A stretch of 64,000 nucleotides of DNA, taken from NCBI GenBank assembly GCA_963813525.1, contig CAWEZI010000004.1, forward strand, positions 179,411 through 243,410, read 5' to 3'. This DNA comes from Bog-756 sp963813525. Lineage in GTDB: Bacteria; Actinomycetota; Acidimicrobiia; Acidimicrobiales; RAAP-2. Numbering within the stretch: the stretch's first letter is position 1; each line of letters begins with the position of its first letter. The position numbers were made by a program, and so were the translations under genes. Below, piece after piece: positions 8,188 through 16,693 of the stretch. A model generated the notes under the pieces. It did not search any database and had not been told where the DNA came from. It was given only the letters and a program-made list of their open reading frames with translations.

Positions 8188-8911
8188 GGATGAACCCGGA
8201 CATGTAGCCGAACTCGCTCATCGGGCCGCCGAAGCCGGAGATCATGGTTCCGCAGGGGAACTCGCAGTTCCAGGCGTAGGTACCCGCGCTGCCCGAGACG
8301 AAGCTGAACACCACGGTGTTGTACTGGCCGTTGTCCGTCTGGTTGTTACCCCCGACCGCCGGAAGCGGGACGTTGAGAAAGAATCCCGGATCGACTCCGG
8401 GGATGCCTCGCACGGTGAAGGTGTGGCCAACGTTGTTGGGGTTGATGGAGGTGACCCTCTTGCCGTTGACAACGGCCGTCCCCCCCACCGTGCCCCGGAT
8501 GGTGGCGAACCACGGGTTGTTGAGAGCACCGCCCGAGTCGTACTGGCGGGCGTAGACGGTGACCAGGGCGTGGGCGGGGACCTGGAAGATGTTGGTCAAG
8601 CCGTAGGCAGGCCATGACGGGTTCCCGCTCGGATGGATGGCGGTGCCCTTCACGAAGCCGCTGGCATCCGGGTAGGTCTGGAACCGAAGGGTCACATGGG
8701 GGACCACTCTGCCGTTGACCAGAGCTGTGCCGGCCGGTTGCGCCACCTCGGTCCCCGAAGGGGACTTGTAGGTCAGTGAGTAGAAGAGAACGCCGATCCC
8801 CACGAAGACGACCAGCGCGATCACGATGGTGAGTACGAGGCCGCCTACCCGGATATGGCCGTCATCCTGAGGCGTCTGGCCTTCCGTCGCCTCCACCACC
8901 TCATCAGGCAT
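8177..8911 (-). CDS. Membrane-anchored CuA-like cupredoxin, first gene of the cox operon
   Basis: 244 residues from the ATG at 8911, which follows GGGGGA by about 3 nt. One membrane helix (about residues 25-48) anchors a beta-rich extracytoplasmic domain. HTFTVRGIPGVDPG and TYAWNCEFPCGTM parallel the second half of a cox subunit II cupredoxin: the C-x3-C pair is kept, but the CuA histidine four residues after the second cysteine is an isoleucine. It may bind copper differently, act as a copper carrier, or be a structural subunit. Its position, overlapping ctaC, makes it part of the oxidase operon. Whether it is an oxidase subunit or an assembly protein is undecided. Confidence 0.7.
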   Translation of the reverse strand: MPDEVVEATEGQTPQDDGHIRVGGLVLTIVIALVVFVGIGVLFYSLTYKSPSGTEVAQPAGTALVNGRVVPHVTLRFQTYPDASGFVKGTAIHPSGNPSWPAYGLTNIFQVPAHALVTVYARQYDSGGALNNPWFATIRGTVGGTAVVNGKRVTSINPNNVGHTFTVRGIPGVDPGFFLNVPLPAVGGNNQTDNGQYNTVVFSFVSGSAGTYAWNCEFPCGTMISGFGGPMSEFGYMSGFIHVV

Positions 8912-9155
8912 ACTTCCCCCTACCGGCACCACTACACAATGACGGCGGGCCAGCCCCCCGGGGCCCAAGGCGTGTCACAGACTCATGTCCGTACCGTAGC
9001 AATCTTGGGCCCCCATGGGAATTGTTTTGGCAGGATTTCTTGCCCTTTCGTTCGGACACCGGCCTGTACCCACTGCGGAGCCCACCCAATCGTCACCGCC
9101 GGCCGATCCCGGCAACTGGGCGAGGGGAAAGCCGTCCGATCGATAGGGTGGGAAG

Positions 9156-9551
9156 GTGGCCGAGCCCAGCGCCCCCGGACCGCCAGAGCACAAAGCCGAC
9201 GTTGCGCCCATGCGTCTGCGGGGAGCGGACGCCGTCCGCCTCCACGCCACACTGGCTGCCGGGTTGACCCTCTGCATCGGCGCCTTCAGCTTCGAACTGG
9301 CGCGGGCCCTGGGCGGCCACACCTTCAGCTGGTTGTACGTCTTCGAGTGGCCTCTCTTCGCCGGTTTCGCCATCTACATGTGGTGGAACCTTCTCCACGG
9401 CAACGACCGGCGGCGGGCCCCGGTCGAGGCCCCGGTTGTCGAGGACGTCGACCTCGACGGGCAGGACGATGGGTTGGCCGCATGGAACCACTATCTGGCC
9501 GAGATGGAAGCGGCCGAGGCCGACGACGATCGCTCGAACCGCGCCGGATGA
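9156..9551 (+). CDS. Small membrane protein next to the cox cluster
   Basis: 131 residues from the GTG at 9156 (GGGTGGGAAG just upstream); a shorter form would start at ATG 9210. Two hydrophobic segments (about residues 32-48 and 60-78) are followed by an acidic C-terminal tail. No family recognised. It is divergent from the cox operon and stops 3 bp before the converging CtaG-like gene, so a link to respiration is only positional. Confidence 0.55.
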   Translation: MAEPSAPGPPEHKADVAPMRLRGADAVRLHATLAAGLTLCIGAFSFELARALGGHTFSWLYVFEWPLFAGFAIYMWWNLLHGNDRRRAPVEAPVVEDVDLDGQDDGLAAWNHYLAEMEAAEADDDRSNRAG

Positions 9552-9554
9552 TCC

Positions 9555-10448
9555 TCAGGCCCGACCGAGGGCCCGTTCGAGGGAGGCCGACACCCCGCCC
9601 TCCGAGCCGTACACCCGGTAGGCCAGCAGGACCAGGGCCGGAATGGCCCAGAAGTCGCCGCACACCCACAGGATCCCGGCCGCCCAGCGCTGATCCCGCA
9701 GAGCGGCCACCGGCCCGTCCATGAGGACGTTCATCGAGTACCAGGGGGCCTTGGTGAAGATGGCCAGAGCCATGGCCAGAACCAGCATCTCGAAGGCGGT
9801 GACCACCACAGCCAGGACCTGGATCCGTAGCGAACCCCGGGCCGGCCACGGATGCGAGGGAAGGATGACCCGCCAGAAGAGAATCCCCGAGAGGAGGAAG
9901 CTGGGAGCCATCAACCAGTCCATGACCCACTGGTTCCACGAGGCCCAGTCGTAGACCACGGGAACGTGCCACACCACCATGACGGAATTGAACAAGACGA
10001 TGGCGAACAACGGGTCGGTCACCACTGTGCTGACGCCGCGCACCCAACCCCAGCGTCGCGATCGGTAGAAGGCCCGAAGAAGGCGACGACGGGCCCCGAC
10101 CGGGAGGGCGAATGCGAGGGGAACCCACGGGGCCCCCACGATCAACAAGGGCGGGAGGTAGAACATCTCGATCACGTGGATGACCATGTGCACGCTCAGC
10201 CAGGCCATGGCCCACCGTTCGAGGGGACCGGACACCACTGCGATCAGGATGACCAACCCGGCGTAGAAGGCCAGGCTCCGCCGGCGGGTCCGGGACCGGT
10301 GACCGGGGGTCTGCCGTTGTGCCAACCGCCGGAGCCCGACCTCATGAGCCACGCCGACCACGAGGGCGACCACCGCCACGGGACTCACCTGCCAAAAGGC
10401 CGGAAGCGTCACGCGGTCCATCCTTCCATGTCGCCGGGTCCGGATCAC
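9555..10448 (-). CDS. CtaG-like cytochrome c oxidase assembly protein
   Basis: 297 residues with about seven membrane helices. The arrangement of helix-bound histidines (SVHMVIHVIEMFYLPPLL near residue 85; VVWHVPVVYDWA near 155) and the APWYSMNVLMDGP region match the Caa3_CtaG (PF09678) family, which delivers copper to the CuB site. A GTG at 10448 and an ATG at 10421 are both usable starts; neither has a good ribosome-binding site. Located just beyond the cox operon. A second CtaG-like gene is divergent from it. Confidence 0.78.
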   Translation of the reverse strand: MIRTRRHGRMDRVTLPAFWQVSPVAVVALVVGVAHEVGLRRLAQRQTPGHRSRTRRRSLAFYAGLVILIAVVSGPLERWAMAWLSVHMVIHVIEMFYLPPLLIVGAPWVPLAFALPVGARRRLLRAFYRSRRWGWVRGVSTVVTDPLFAIVLFNSVMVVWHVPVVYDWASWNQWVMDWLMAPSFLLSGILFWRVILPSHPWPARGSLRIQVLAVVVTAFEMLVLAMALAIFTKAPWYSMNVLMDGPVAALRDQRWAAGILWVCGDFWAIPALVLLAYRVYGSEGGVSASLERALGRA

Positions 10449-10608
10449 AGCGCCGGAGCCCGGTCCCCGGCGGTAGGGTGGCGCGGGTGAACTACGGCTT
10501 CAGCCCGGTTCAGGCGGGGGCGGCTTTCGCCCCCGACATTGGGGCGGGCGCGGCCCCGGTGGCTCGGCCGCCGCACCCCCACCGACCACTCACTGACAGG
10601 TTCGGGAT

Positions 10609-11634
10609 GTGACAGGGGCGGCGGGCCCCTACGCCTGGGATCCCCATCCCATCGCCTGGGGCGGGCTGATCGTGGCCGCCGGTCTGGTGATCGTCGGCCA
10701 TCGTCGTCTCCTCCGCACCATGGAACGACCGATCGTCTGGACCCACCGTCAGATCGCTTGCTTCCTGGGTGCCTGTGGCTGCCTACTGGTGGCGCTCACC
10801 TGGCCGGTGGCCGATCTTGCCGCTCACTGGGCCCTCACCGCGCTGGTCCTCCAGCGGATGATCCTGATCCTGGCGGTGGCACCGCTGCTCCTGTTGGGCC
10901 TGCCTTACGACGTCCTGTTGTGGCTCACCCGATCGTCGTTCGTCGACGCCCTTCTGGTCCGCCTCAAGCGGCCTCCTGTGGCCATCGTCACGGTCACGGT
11001 GACCCTGGTGTTCTGCATGACCCCGTTCATGGTGAGGGCCCAATCCAACTCGGCTGTTGTGCGCGGAGCCATCGACCTGCTGATGGTGATCACCGGCCTG
11101 GTGCTGTGGATACCCGTGCTGGGTCGGGTCCCCGGCATCCTCCGCCTGAAGCCGGTCGTGCGCTTCGGCTACCTGGTGGCCCAGGCCGTCATCCCGGCCT
11201 TCCTGTCCTTCATCCTCATCTTCTCCATCCACCCCCTCTACAGCGTGTACGCCCACTCCCACGCGGCCATCGGCCTGCGGCCCCTCAACGACCAGCAGAT
11301 CGCCGGGTTCGTCTCCAAGCTCAGCATGCTCATCGTCCTACTGAGCGTGGGCGCCGTGGTTCTGGCCCGGGCCCCGTTGTCCGACGACGAGTTCGGCAAG
11401 GACGACCCGTTGGTGTGGGCGGACGTCGAGCGTCACTTCGCCCGGGCGGACCGGCTGAATGCCAAACGGGCACCCCGTACTCCGGATCCGGATCGGGCCG
11501 ACCGCCGTCACACGGGGCAGGGATCGGCTGATGGAACCGGGGAAGACCGCACGGGGGCGCCGCTCTCCCGAAAAGAACACCCCGAGGACCCGCCGGCACC
11601 CGATGGGTCTGCGGGGAGCGGCGCCGGCCCGTAG
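10609..11634 (+). CDS. Second CtaG-like cytochrome c oxidase assembly protein
   Basis: 341 residues, GTG start, about seven membrane helices followed by a hydrophilic tail of some 70 residues rich in Asp, Arg and Pro. AAHWALTALVLQRMILILAVAPLLLLGLP corresponds to the second-helix signature of the Caa3_CtaG family, and YSVYAHSHAAIGLRPLNDQQ to the loop with conserved histidines. The divergent neighbour is a paralogue, so the locus encodes two copper-insertion candidates for one visible oxidase, perhaps one per copper centre. The first 160 bp upstream form a shared promoter region. Confidence 0.75.
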   Translation: MTGAAGPYAWDPHPIAWGGLIVAAGLVIVGHRRLLRTMERPIVWTHRQIACFLGACGCLLVALTWPVADLAAHWALTALVLQRMILILAVAPLLLLGLPYDVLLWLTRSSFVDALLVRLKRPPVAIVTVTVTLVFCMTPFMVRAQSNSAVVRGAIDLLMVITGLVLWIPVLGRVPGILRLKPVVRFGYLVAQAVIPAFLSFILIFSIHPLYSVYAHSHAAIGLRPLNDQQIAGFVSKLSMLIVLLSVGAVVLARAPLSDDEFGKDDPLVWADVERHFARADRLNAKRAPRTPDPDRADRRHTGQGSADGTGEDRTGAPLSRKEHPEDPPAPDGSAGSGAGP

Positions 11635-11711
11635 TCGGGGCTGCGACGACATCGGTCATCGCCCTCATATAACCGCAGCGCCGATCCGGTTAAAGGGCCA
11701 CAGCCGGCTCC

Positions 11712-12266
11712 CTAGCGACGCAGGAGGTTGCCCAATGCGTCAGGGTCGAACATGACCCGACTGTCGACACGGCGACCGTCGAGCCAGGCTGCCGGCGTTC
11801 CCTGCGAGTCCTCGGCCTGGTACGCCTTTTCGCATCGGAGCACCCAAGCCTGGTAGCGGCCCTCCTCGACGCCGGCGGTGTAAAGGGAGCTGGTCAGCCC
11901 CACCTGCCGGCCCAGTGCCAGCAGGTCGGCGGTGGTGAAGCCGCCACTCCCCTCCGCCGGTTGCGCCGAAAACAGAGCCCGGCGAAGCTCATCGAACCGT
12001 TCTTCCTCTGCTGCCAGAGCCAGGGCGTTGTCGGCACGGACCGACTCCGGTCCCAGGAAACAACGCATCCGGTACTCGACGGCCAGGGTGCCTCCCTCTC
12101 GAAGGCTGTCGAGTACCACCCCACAAACCTCTTCGAACTGGCGGCAGTACGGGCACTGAGGGTCCTCGAACAAGACCATCCGCTTGTCGGCATGATCACT
12201 GCCCAGAATCACACCGCCTTCGGGGGTGTGGGACGAAGGTGAGGGGATCGATTGGCCGATCGGCAT
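11712..12266 (-). CDS. DsbA-like thiol:disulfide oxidoreductase
   Basis: 184 residues of DsbA/Thioredoxin_4 type. The active site is FEDPQCPYCRQFEEV (CPYC near residue 39); an inserted helical domain follows, and the C-terminal TPAAWLDGRRV supplies the cis-proline loop. No signal peptide or membrane anchor is visible, unlike secreted DsbA homologues. The protein may work in the cytoplasm, or the true start may lie in an upstream frame not seen. Neighbouring genes give no partner. Confidence 0.8.
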   Translation of the reverse strand: MPIGQSIPSPSSHTPEGGVILGSDHADKRMVLFEDPQCPYCRQFEEVCGVVLDSLREGGTLAVEYRMRCFLGPESVRADNALALAAEEERFDELRRALFSAQPAEGSGGFTTADLLALGRQVGLTSSLYTAGVEEGRYQAWVLRCEKAYQAEDSQGTPAAWLDGRRVDSRVMFDPDALGNLLRR

Positions 12267-12332
12267 GAAGCTGTTCTACCCGATCTGGTTCGCTCTCCTA
12301 TCAGTCGGCCGTCATCGGAGCCCGACCACCGG

Positions 12333-13418
12333 TCAAGGCCATCCGGCAGCCTGGGGTGCATGAACGACTGTCCGACCCATGGATTCCCGACGCTCGATCG
12401 CTTCGAGCATGCCGGGCACCTCGGTGAAGGCGATCTCCCGTCCGACCACCGGACCGATGAGGCCACGCTGCGCCATCTGCAGGACCTCGCCCCAGATGCG
12501 GATGCCGTCGGCCCGGGTCAGGAAGTTCATACCCATGCTGCGGGTCAGACGGGGGTCGTCAACGAAGGCAAAACACACGCCGACCAGGTCGAAGTTGCCG
12601 TAGATACTGGGCTGGAGATTGACCGGCTGCTCTTCCAGAGTGATGTCGGCGGCGTACCCGACGATGAGATGCCGCCCGTTGAAGGCCATCGTCCGAAAGG
12701 TGTCGGTGGTGACCTGGCCGCCGATGGTGTCAAAGGCAATGTCGACACCACGCCCGTTGGTTACGTCGTCCACGTAGGCGACGAAGTCGCCGGAGCGGTA
12801 GTCGAACGCATGGTCTGCCCCGAGGTGGCGGCAGAACTCGACCTTCTCCTCGCTTCCCGCAGTGGCGATGACAACGGCTCCGAAAGCCTTGGCCAACTGG
12901 ACAGCCCCGGAACCCATCCCGCCGGCGCCGGCATGCACCAGGACCACATCGCCAGCCTTCACCCGCGCCCGCTCGCGCAGTGCGAGCCACCCCAACAGGT
13001 AGGGGAAATACATGGCCACGCCGTCAACGAAGTTCAGCCAGTTCGGGAGGGTCTGGACGGTGGCGGCGTCGAGAAGAGCGGCTGACGCATAGCCGCCTTG
13101 CACGCCGACGGTCACACCCACCACCCGCCGCCCGAGCAGTGCCTCGGCGCCCGGTCCGGTGGTGTCGACCACGCCGGCCGCCACCATGCCCACGACAAAG
13201 GGCGGCTCCAGTTTCAGAAGCCCGTAACGACCGTAGATGGTGTCGATGTCATTGAAATCGAGGCAGAAGGTCTCCATGGCCACCCGTACCTGGTTGGGGC
13301 CCGGTAGGCCGACGTTCACCGTCCGTATCTCCAAGGCGTCGGTGGGCCGCCCCAGCGAAGCAGCCACCCACGCCGTGGCTGTCACCGAACCCGTCTTGTC
13401 GCCTCCGTCCTCCGTCAT
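12333..13418 (-). CDS. NADPH:quinone oxidoreductase-like MDR family enzyme
   Basis: 361 residues of the medium-chain dehydrogenase/reductase superfamily, zeta-crystallin/QOR branch: a GroES-like N-terminal half and a Rossmann half with VLVHAGAGGMGSGAVQLAKAFGA, then GADHAFDYRS and FDTIGG. The cysteine and histidine ligands of catalytic zinc are absent, as in zinc-free quinone reductases. It is the second gene of a two-gene operon: its ATG overlaps the P450 stop codon. The pairing suggests a redox step on the same substrate pathway as the P450. Confidence 0.85.
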   Translation of the reverse strand: MTEDGGDKTGSVTATAWVAASLGRPTDALEIRTVNVGLPGPNQVRVAMETFCLDFNDIDTIYGRYGLLKLEPPFVVGMVAAGVVDTTGPGAEALLGRRVVGVTVGVQGGYASAALLDAATVQTLPNWLNFVDGVAMYFPYLLGWLALRERARVKAGDVVLVHAGAGGMGSGAVQLAKAFGAVVIATAGSEEKVEFCRHLGADHAFDYRSGDFVAYVDDVTNGRGVDIAFDTIGGQVTTDTFRTMAFNGRHLIVGYAADITLEEQPVNLQPSIYGNFDLVGVCFAFVDDPRLTRSMGMNFLTRADGIRIWGEVLQMAQRGLIGPVVGREIAFTEVPGMLEAIERRESMGRTVVHAPQAAGWP

Positions 13419-14650
13419 CGACTGGTGGCGGCGCGGTAGGAGACGGGGAGTTCGGTGATGCCGTTGAGCCAGCTGGAACGCAGGCGCCGCGGTCTCCCGA
13501 GCAGACGCACATCGGCAAGCTCATCGGCCAGGGCATCGAACATGATCCGGACCTCGAGCCGGGTCAGGTTGGCACCGATGCAGTAGTGCGGCCCACCTCC
13601 ACCGAATGTCACGTGCGGGTTGGGGTCACGATCGATATCGAACCGGAGAGGATCGGCGTAGACCGTCTCATCGAAGTTGCCCGACGCGAAGTAGAGCCCC
13701 ACCCGCTCGCCGCGGCGAACGACATGGCCACCAACGTCAGCGTCCTCGGTCGCAGTGCGTTGGAGCACAACGGCCGGCGAGGCGTAACGCAGAATCTCGT
13801 CGACGGCGGTGGGCGGCCGTTCGGCTCGCCAGTGCTCCCACTGTTCCGGGTTGTCCAAGAAGGCCAGCATCCCGTGGGCGATCGCCTGACGGGTGGTCTC
13901 GTTGCCGGCCACGGCCAGGATGATGAAGAAAAATCCGTACTCCTCGCTGGACAGGGTCTGGCCGGAGGCGTCCGGGCGGACGAGCCGACTGGTCACGTCG
14001 CCCAGGTCATGGGCCTTCCGCTCCTCGGCCGAGGCGTAGGCGTAAGCCAGGAGCTCGAAGGTGGCGGTTTGATTGGTGCCGCCGATTTCGGGGTCCTCGG
14101 TGGCCGCCATCTGATCGCTCCAATGGATGAGTTGGTCGCGATCGGCGTCGGGAAAGCCCATCAGCCCGGCGATGGCCTGCAGCGGCAGGTGGCAGGCCAC
14201 ATCGGCCACGAAATCACCGGTCTCATTTTTGCAGGCTGCCCAGACGATCCGGGAGGCCCGCTCACGCAGGTCGTCCTCGAGCTTTCCCACCGCCCGTGGT
14301 GTGAAACAGCGCTTGGCCACCCCTCGCACCCGGGTGTGACGCGGCGCGTCCATGCACAGCAGCAATTCCTTGGTGGTGTCCCTGGCCACGTCGGACGTGT
14401 CGAGGAGCCGGACGAACACCGAATTCTTCTCGGCTGACCAGCCCTGGCGGGCTGTGGACACCGCTTTGACGTCGGCATGGCGGGTGATCGCCCAAAAGCC
14501 CTCGTCGTCATGACCGGACAGAGCCGGGTCCTGTGCGTTCCAGAAGACCGGTGACTGGTCACGCAGGAAGGCGAACTCGTCCAGCGGCAGCCGATCGCCC
14601 AGGATGTCGGGGTCGGTGAGGTCGAATCCGGGCGGTACCACCGTCGACAT
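13415..14650 (-). CDS. Cytochrome P450, CYP125/CYP142-like
   Basis: 411 residues from the ATG at 14650 (GGGAG ten bases upstream). The oxygen-activation helix (AGNETTRQAIAHGM), ExxR (EILR) and the heme-thiolate loop (FGGGGPHYCIGANLTRLEV) are intact. The heme loop and the C-terminus (RLRSSWLNGITELPVSY) closely resemble the cholesterol/cholestenone 26-monooxygenases CYP125 and CYP142. Substrate is therefore probably a sterol side chain or a branched lipid, but this is inference. It is co-transcribed with a QOR-like gene by ATGA overlap; no ferredoxin is adjacent. Confidence 0.88.
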   Translation of the reverse strand: MSTVVPPGFDLTDPDILGDRLPLDEFAFLRDQSPVFWNAQDPALSGHDDEGFWAITRHADVKAVSTARQGWSAEKNSVFVRLLDTSDVARDTTKELLLCMDAPRHTRVRGVAKRCFTPRAVGKLEDDLRERASRIVWAACKNETGDFVADVACHLPLQAIAGLMGFPDADRDQLIHWSDQMAATEDPEIGGTNQTATFELLAYAYASAEERKAHDLGDVTSRLVRPDASGQTLSSEEYGFFFIILAVAGNETTRQAIAHGMLAFLDNPEQWEHWRAERPPTAVDEILRYASPAVVLQRTATEDADVGGHVVRRGERVGLYFASGNFDETVYADPLRFDIDRDPNPHVTFGGGGPHYCIGANLTRLEVRIMFDALADELADVRLLGRPRRLRSSWLNGITELPVSYRAATSR

Positions 14651-15052
14651 CCTCGAGCGTCTCCCGTTCCAAGAGCGATCCCGCTGCGGACACGGGTTTC
14701 GCCTCAACTCTTGCCCATCACCGACCGGGCCGCCAGGCCGGTGAGACCCCGAACCCCACCCCCATCGTGCAATCCGCACGTGCCGGCCCCCTCGTGAAAT
14801 CCGCATGTGCGCCCGACAGGACGGGAAGCCTTCACCCGGCCGGACCCGGCCCCCGTCCTCCGTGGGGCCTTACTGGTTGTGGGGCCGACGAGGCCGGCGG
14901 GCGCCACGAAGTGCCCTTGACGCCTCAGGCCAGACGCCCGTCACCGCCGACGGCACGGGCGGTACTTTGGCCGGGGTCGCACAGCGGATCCTAAGATCGT
15001 CTCAGGTGCCGGCACCCAGCCATCCCCACCAGACAAAGGACAGGAACGCCAG
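14651..15052. other. Intergenic region with an imperfect 19-bp direct repeat
   Basis: No convincing gene. Two 19-bp copies (14765-14783 and 14792-14810, 17 of 19 identical, 27-bp period) of a TCGTG-N-AATCCGCA-type unit lie between the P450 start and the divergent DoxX gene. On the minus strand they could encode two copies of a TCG-F/L-H-E/D-G peptide, but no gene around them looks real. A regulator-binding role is possible. Confidence 0.4.
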
Positions 15053-15577
15053 ATGAAGAAGTCAACCCGACGATCGTCAGAATCCGACCTGGCCGCACTC
15101 GTCCTGCGCCTCACCATCGGCCCCATGATGGTCGTCCACGGCATGAACAAGGTGCGGGGGCCCGGCGGTCTGGAGGGCACCGAACGATACTTCGCCTCGC
15201 TCGGTCTGCAACCGGCAGCCGTGCATGCCCGGATAGCCGCGGCCACAGAGATCGGCACGGGGACCTTGATCACTTTCGGCGCGGCCACCCCGCTGGCCGC
15301 CGCCGGGATCGTCGGCGTCATGACCGCGGCCGCAGCCACCGACCACAAGGGCAAAGGGTTCTTCATATTCAAAGGTGGGTGGGAGTACGTGGGAGTGGTG
15401 GCAGCCACGGCCGCGGCCATCTCGGCCCTCGGCCCCGGCCGCTACTCGATCGACGCAGCCCTGGGCAGATCCCGTGGCGGCCTGGGGCGCCTCCTACTCA
15501 CGACGGTGCTGGGCGTCGGCGCGGCCACGGGGATGCTCCTCACCAGCCGGGGTGGCGACGACACACCAGCCGACTGA
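15053..15577 (+). CDS. DoxX family membrane protein
   Basis: 174 residues with four membrane helices in the DoxX pattern: LVLRLTIGPMMVVHGMNKV at the first helix, then a glycine-rich AATEIGTGTLITFG and ATPLAAAGIVGVM. DoxX proteins were first described in thiosulfate:quinone oxidoreductase and are common membrane partners in oxidative-stress complexes. An msrB-msrA pair follows 100 bp downstream on the same strand, consistent with a redox-stress role. An A+G-rich AAAGGACAGGAACG precedes the ATG. Confidence 0.8.
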   Translation: MKKSTRRSSESDLAALVLRLTIGPMMVVHGMNKVRGPGGLEGTERYFASLGLQPAAVHARIAAATEIGTGTLITFGAATPLAAAGIVGVMTAAAATDHKGKGFFIFKGGWEYVGVVAATAAAISALGPGRYSIDAALGRSRGGLGRLLLTTVLGVGAATGMLLTSRGGDDTPAD

Positions 15578-15677
15578 CTGGGAAATGGGCGGTGCCCCCG
15601 GGGTGTTCACTATTGCGAGGGGTGGTTTAGGGGTAAAAGCTGGGCCAAGCTGGCGAGACCGAGGCAAGGGAGGACAG

Positions 15678-16151
15678 GTGACAGACACCTACCGCAAGGA
15701 TGCAGGCAAGATTGCCGAGCTGAGCCCCCGGCAGTACGAGGTCACCCAAGAGAGTGCCACCGAGCCTGCCTTCGACAACGAGTTCTGGGACAGCAAGGAG
15801 TCGGGAATCTACGTCGACGTGGTTTCGGGTGAGCCGCTGTTTGCTTCGAAACAGAAGTTCGACAGCGGGTGCGGCTGGCCCAGCTTCACCGTGCCGCTGG
15901 TGCCGGGCAACGTCGTGGAGAACGAAGACCGGAGCTACGGGATGATCAGGACCGAGGTTCGGTCGGCCCACGGGGACAGTCACCTCGGCCATGTCTTCAC
16001 CGATGGTCCGGCCGACCAAGGTGGCCTGCGCTACTGCATCAATTCGGCCGCTCTTCGATTCATTCCCTACGACGATCTCGAAGCCGAGGGGTATGGCGAG
16101 TACCGGAAGGTCCTGGACGGACCTATGAGACGGGAGGAAAAGGCTCCATGA
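15678..16151 (+). CDS. msrB: Peptide-methionine (R)-S-oxide reductase
   Basis: 157 residues from the GTG at 15678, with AGGGAGG upstream. MsrB reduces methionine-R-sulfoxide in proteins. CGWPSF (about 65-70), HLGHVF and RYCINSAALRF, whose cysteine (about 120) is the catalytic one, are all present. The two CxxC pairs of the zinc-binding subgroup are missing, so this is the zinc-free type. The stop codon overlaps the msrA start (ATGA), a classical msrBA operon. Confidence 0.93.
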   Translation: MTDTYRKDAGKIAELSPRQYEVTQESATEPAFDNEFWDSKESGIYVDVVSGEPLFASKQKFDSGCGWPSFTVPLVPGNVVENEDRSYGMIRTEVRSAHGDSHLGHVFTDGPADQGGLRYCINSAALRFIPYDDLEAEGYGEYRKVLDGPMRREEKAP

Positions 16152-16669
16152 GCGACACGACATCAAAAGCGATCCTGGCCGGAGGGTGCTTCTGGGGGAT
16201 GCAGGACCTGATCCGGAAGCGTCCGGGCGTCATCTCGACACGGGTGGGATACACCGGAGGTGATGTGGCCAACGCAACCTACGGCAACCACGGGACCCAC
16301 GCCGAGGCGATCGAGATCACCTTCGATCCAGATCAGATCTCCTACCGTCAGCTGCTCGAGTTCTTTTTTCAGGTACATGACCCGACGACACTGAACCGCC
16401 AGGGCAACGACATCGGCCCGAGCTACCGGTCGGCCATCTTCTACCTCGACGATGACCAGCGTCGGGTGGCCGAGGACACCATCGCCGACGTCGAAGCGTC
16501 GGGCCTGTGGCCCGGCAAGGTGGTCACCGAAGTGGCCCCGGCCGGGCCCTTCTGGGAGGCGGAGCCCGAGCACCAGGACTATTTGGAGCACTATCCCAAT
16601 GGCTATACCTGTCATTTCCCCCGTCCGGGCTGGGTGCTGCCCCACCGAAGTGAGGCCGTCGCCCGATAG
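16148..16669 (+). CDS. msrA: Peptide-methionine (S)-S-oxide reductase
   Basis: 173 residues. MsrA reduces the S epimer of methionine sulfoxide. The catalytic cysteine lies in GGCFWGMQ (Cys14), and GYTGGDVANATYGNHGTHAEAIEI and the EHQDYLEHYP region are typical. The second GCFWGV valine is methionine here, which is tolerated. Downstream of and translationally coupled to msrB, so both epimers are handled by one transcript. Confidence 0.93.
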   Translation: MSDTTSKAILAGGCFWGMQDLIRKRPGVISTRVGYTGGDVANATYGNHGTHAEAIEITFDPDQISYRQLLEFFFQVHDPTTLNRQGNDIGPSYRSAIFYLDDDQRRVAEDTIADVEASGLWPGKVVTEVAPAGPFWEAEPEHQDYLEHYPNGYTCHFPRPGWVLPHRSEAVAR

Positions 16670-16693
16670 GCCCTAAGCAGCTGAGAGGCCCAC

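Noticed and set aside
12252..13085. 277-codon plus-strand frame opposite the quinone oxidoreductase
   Set aside because: Antisense shadow of a well-supported enzyme gene.
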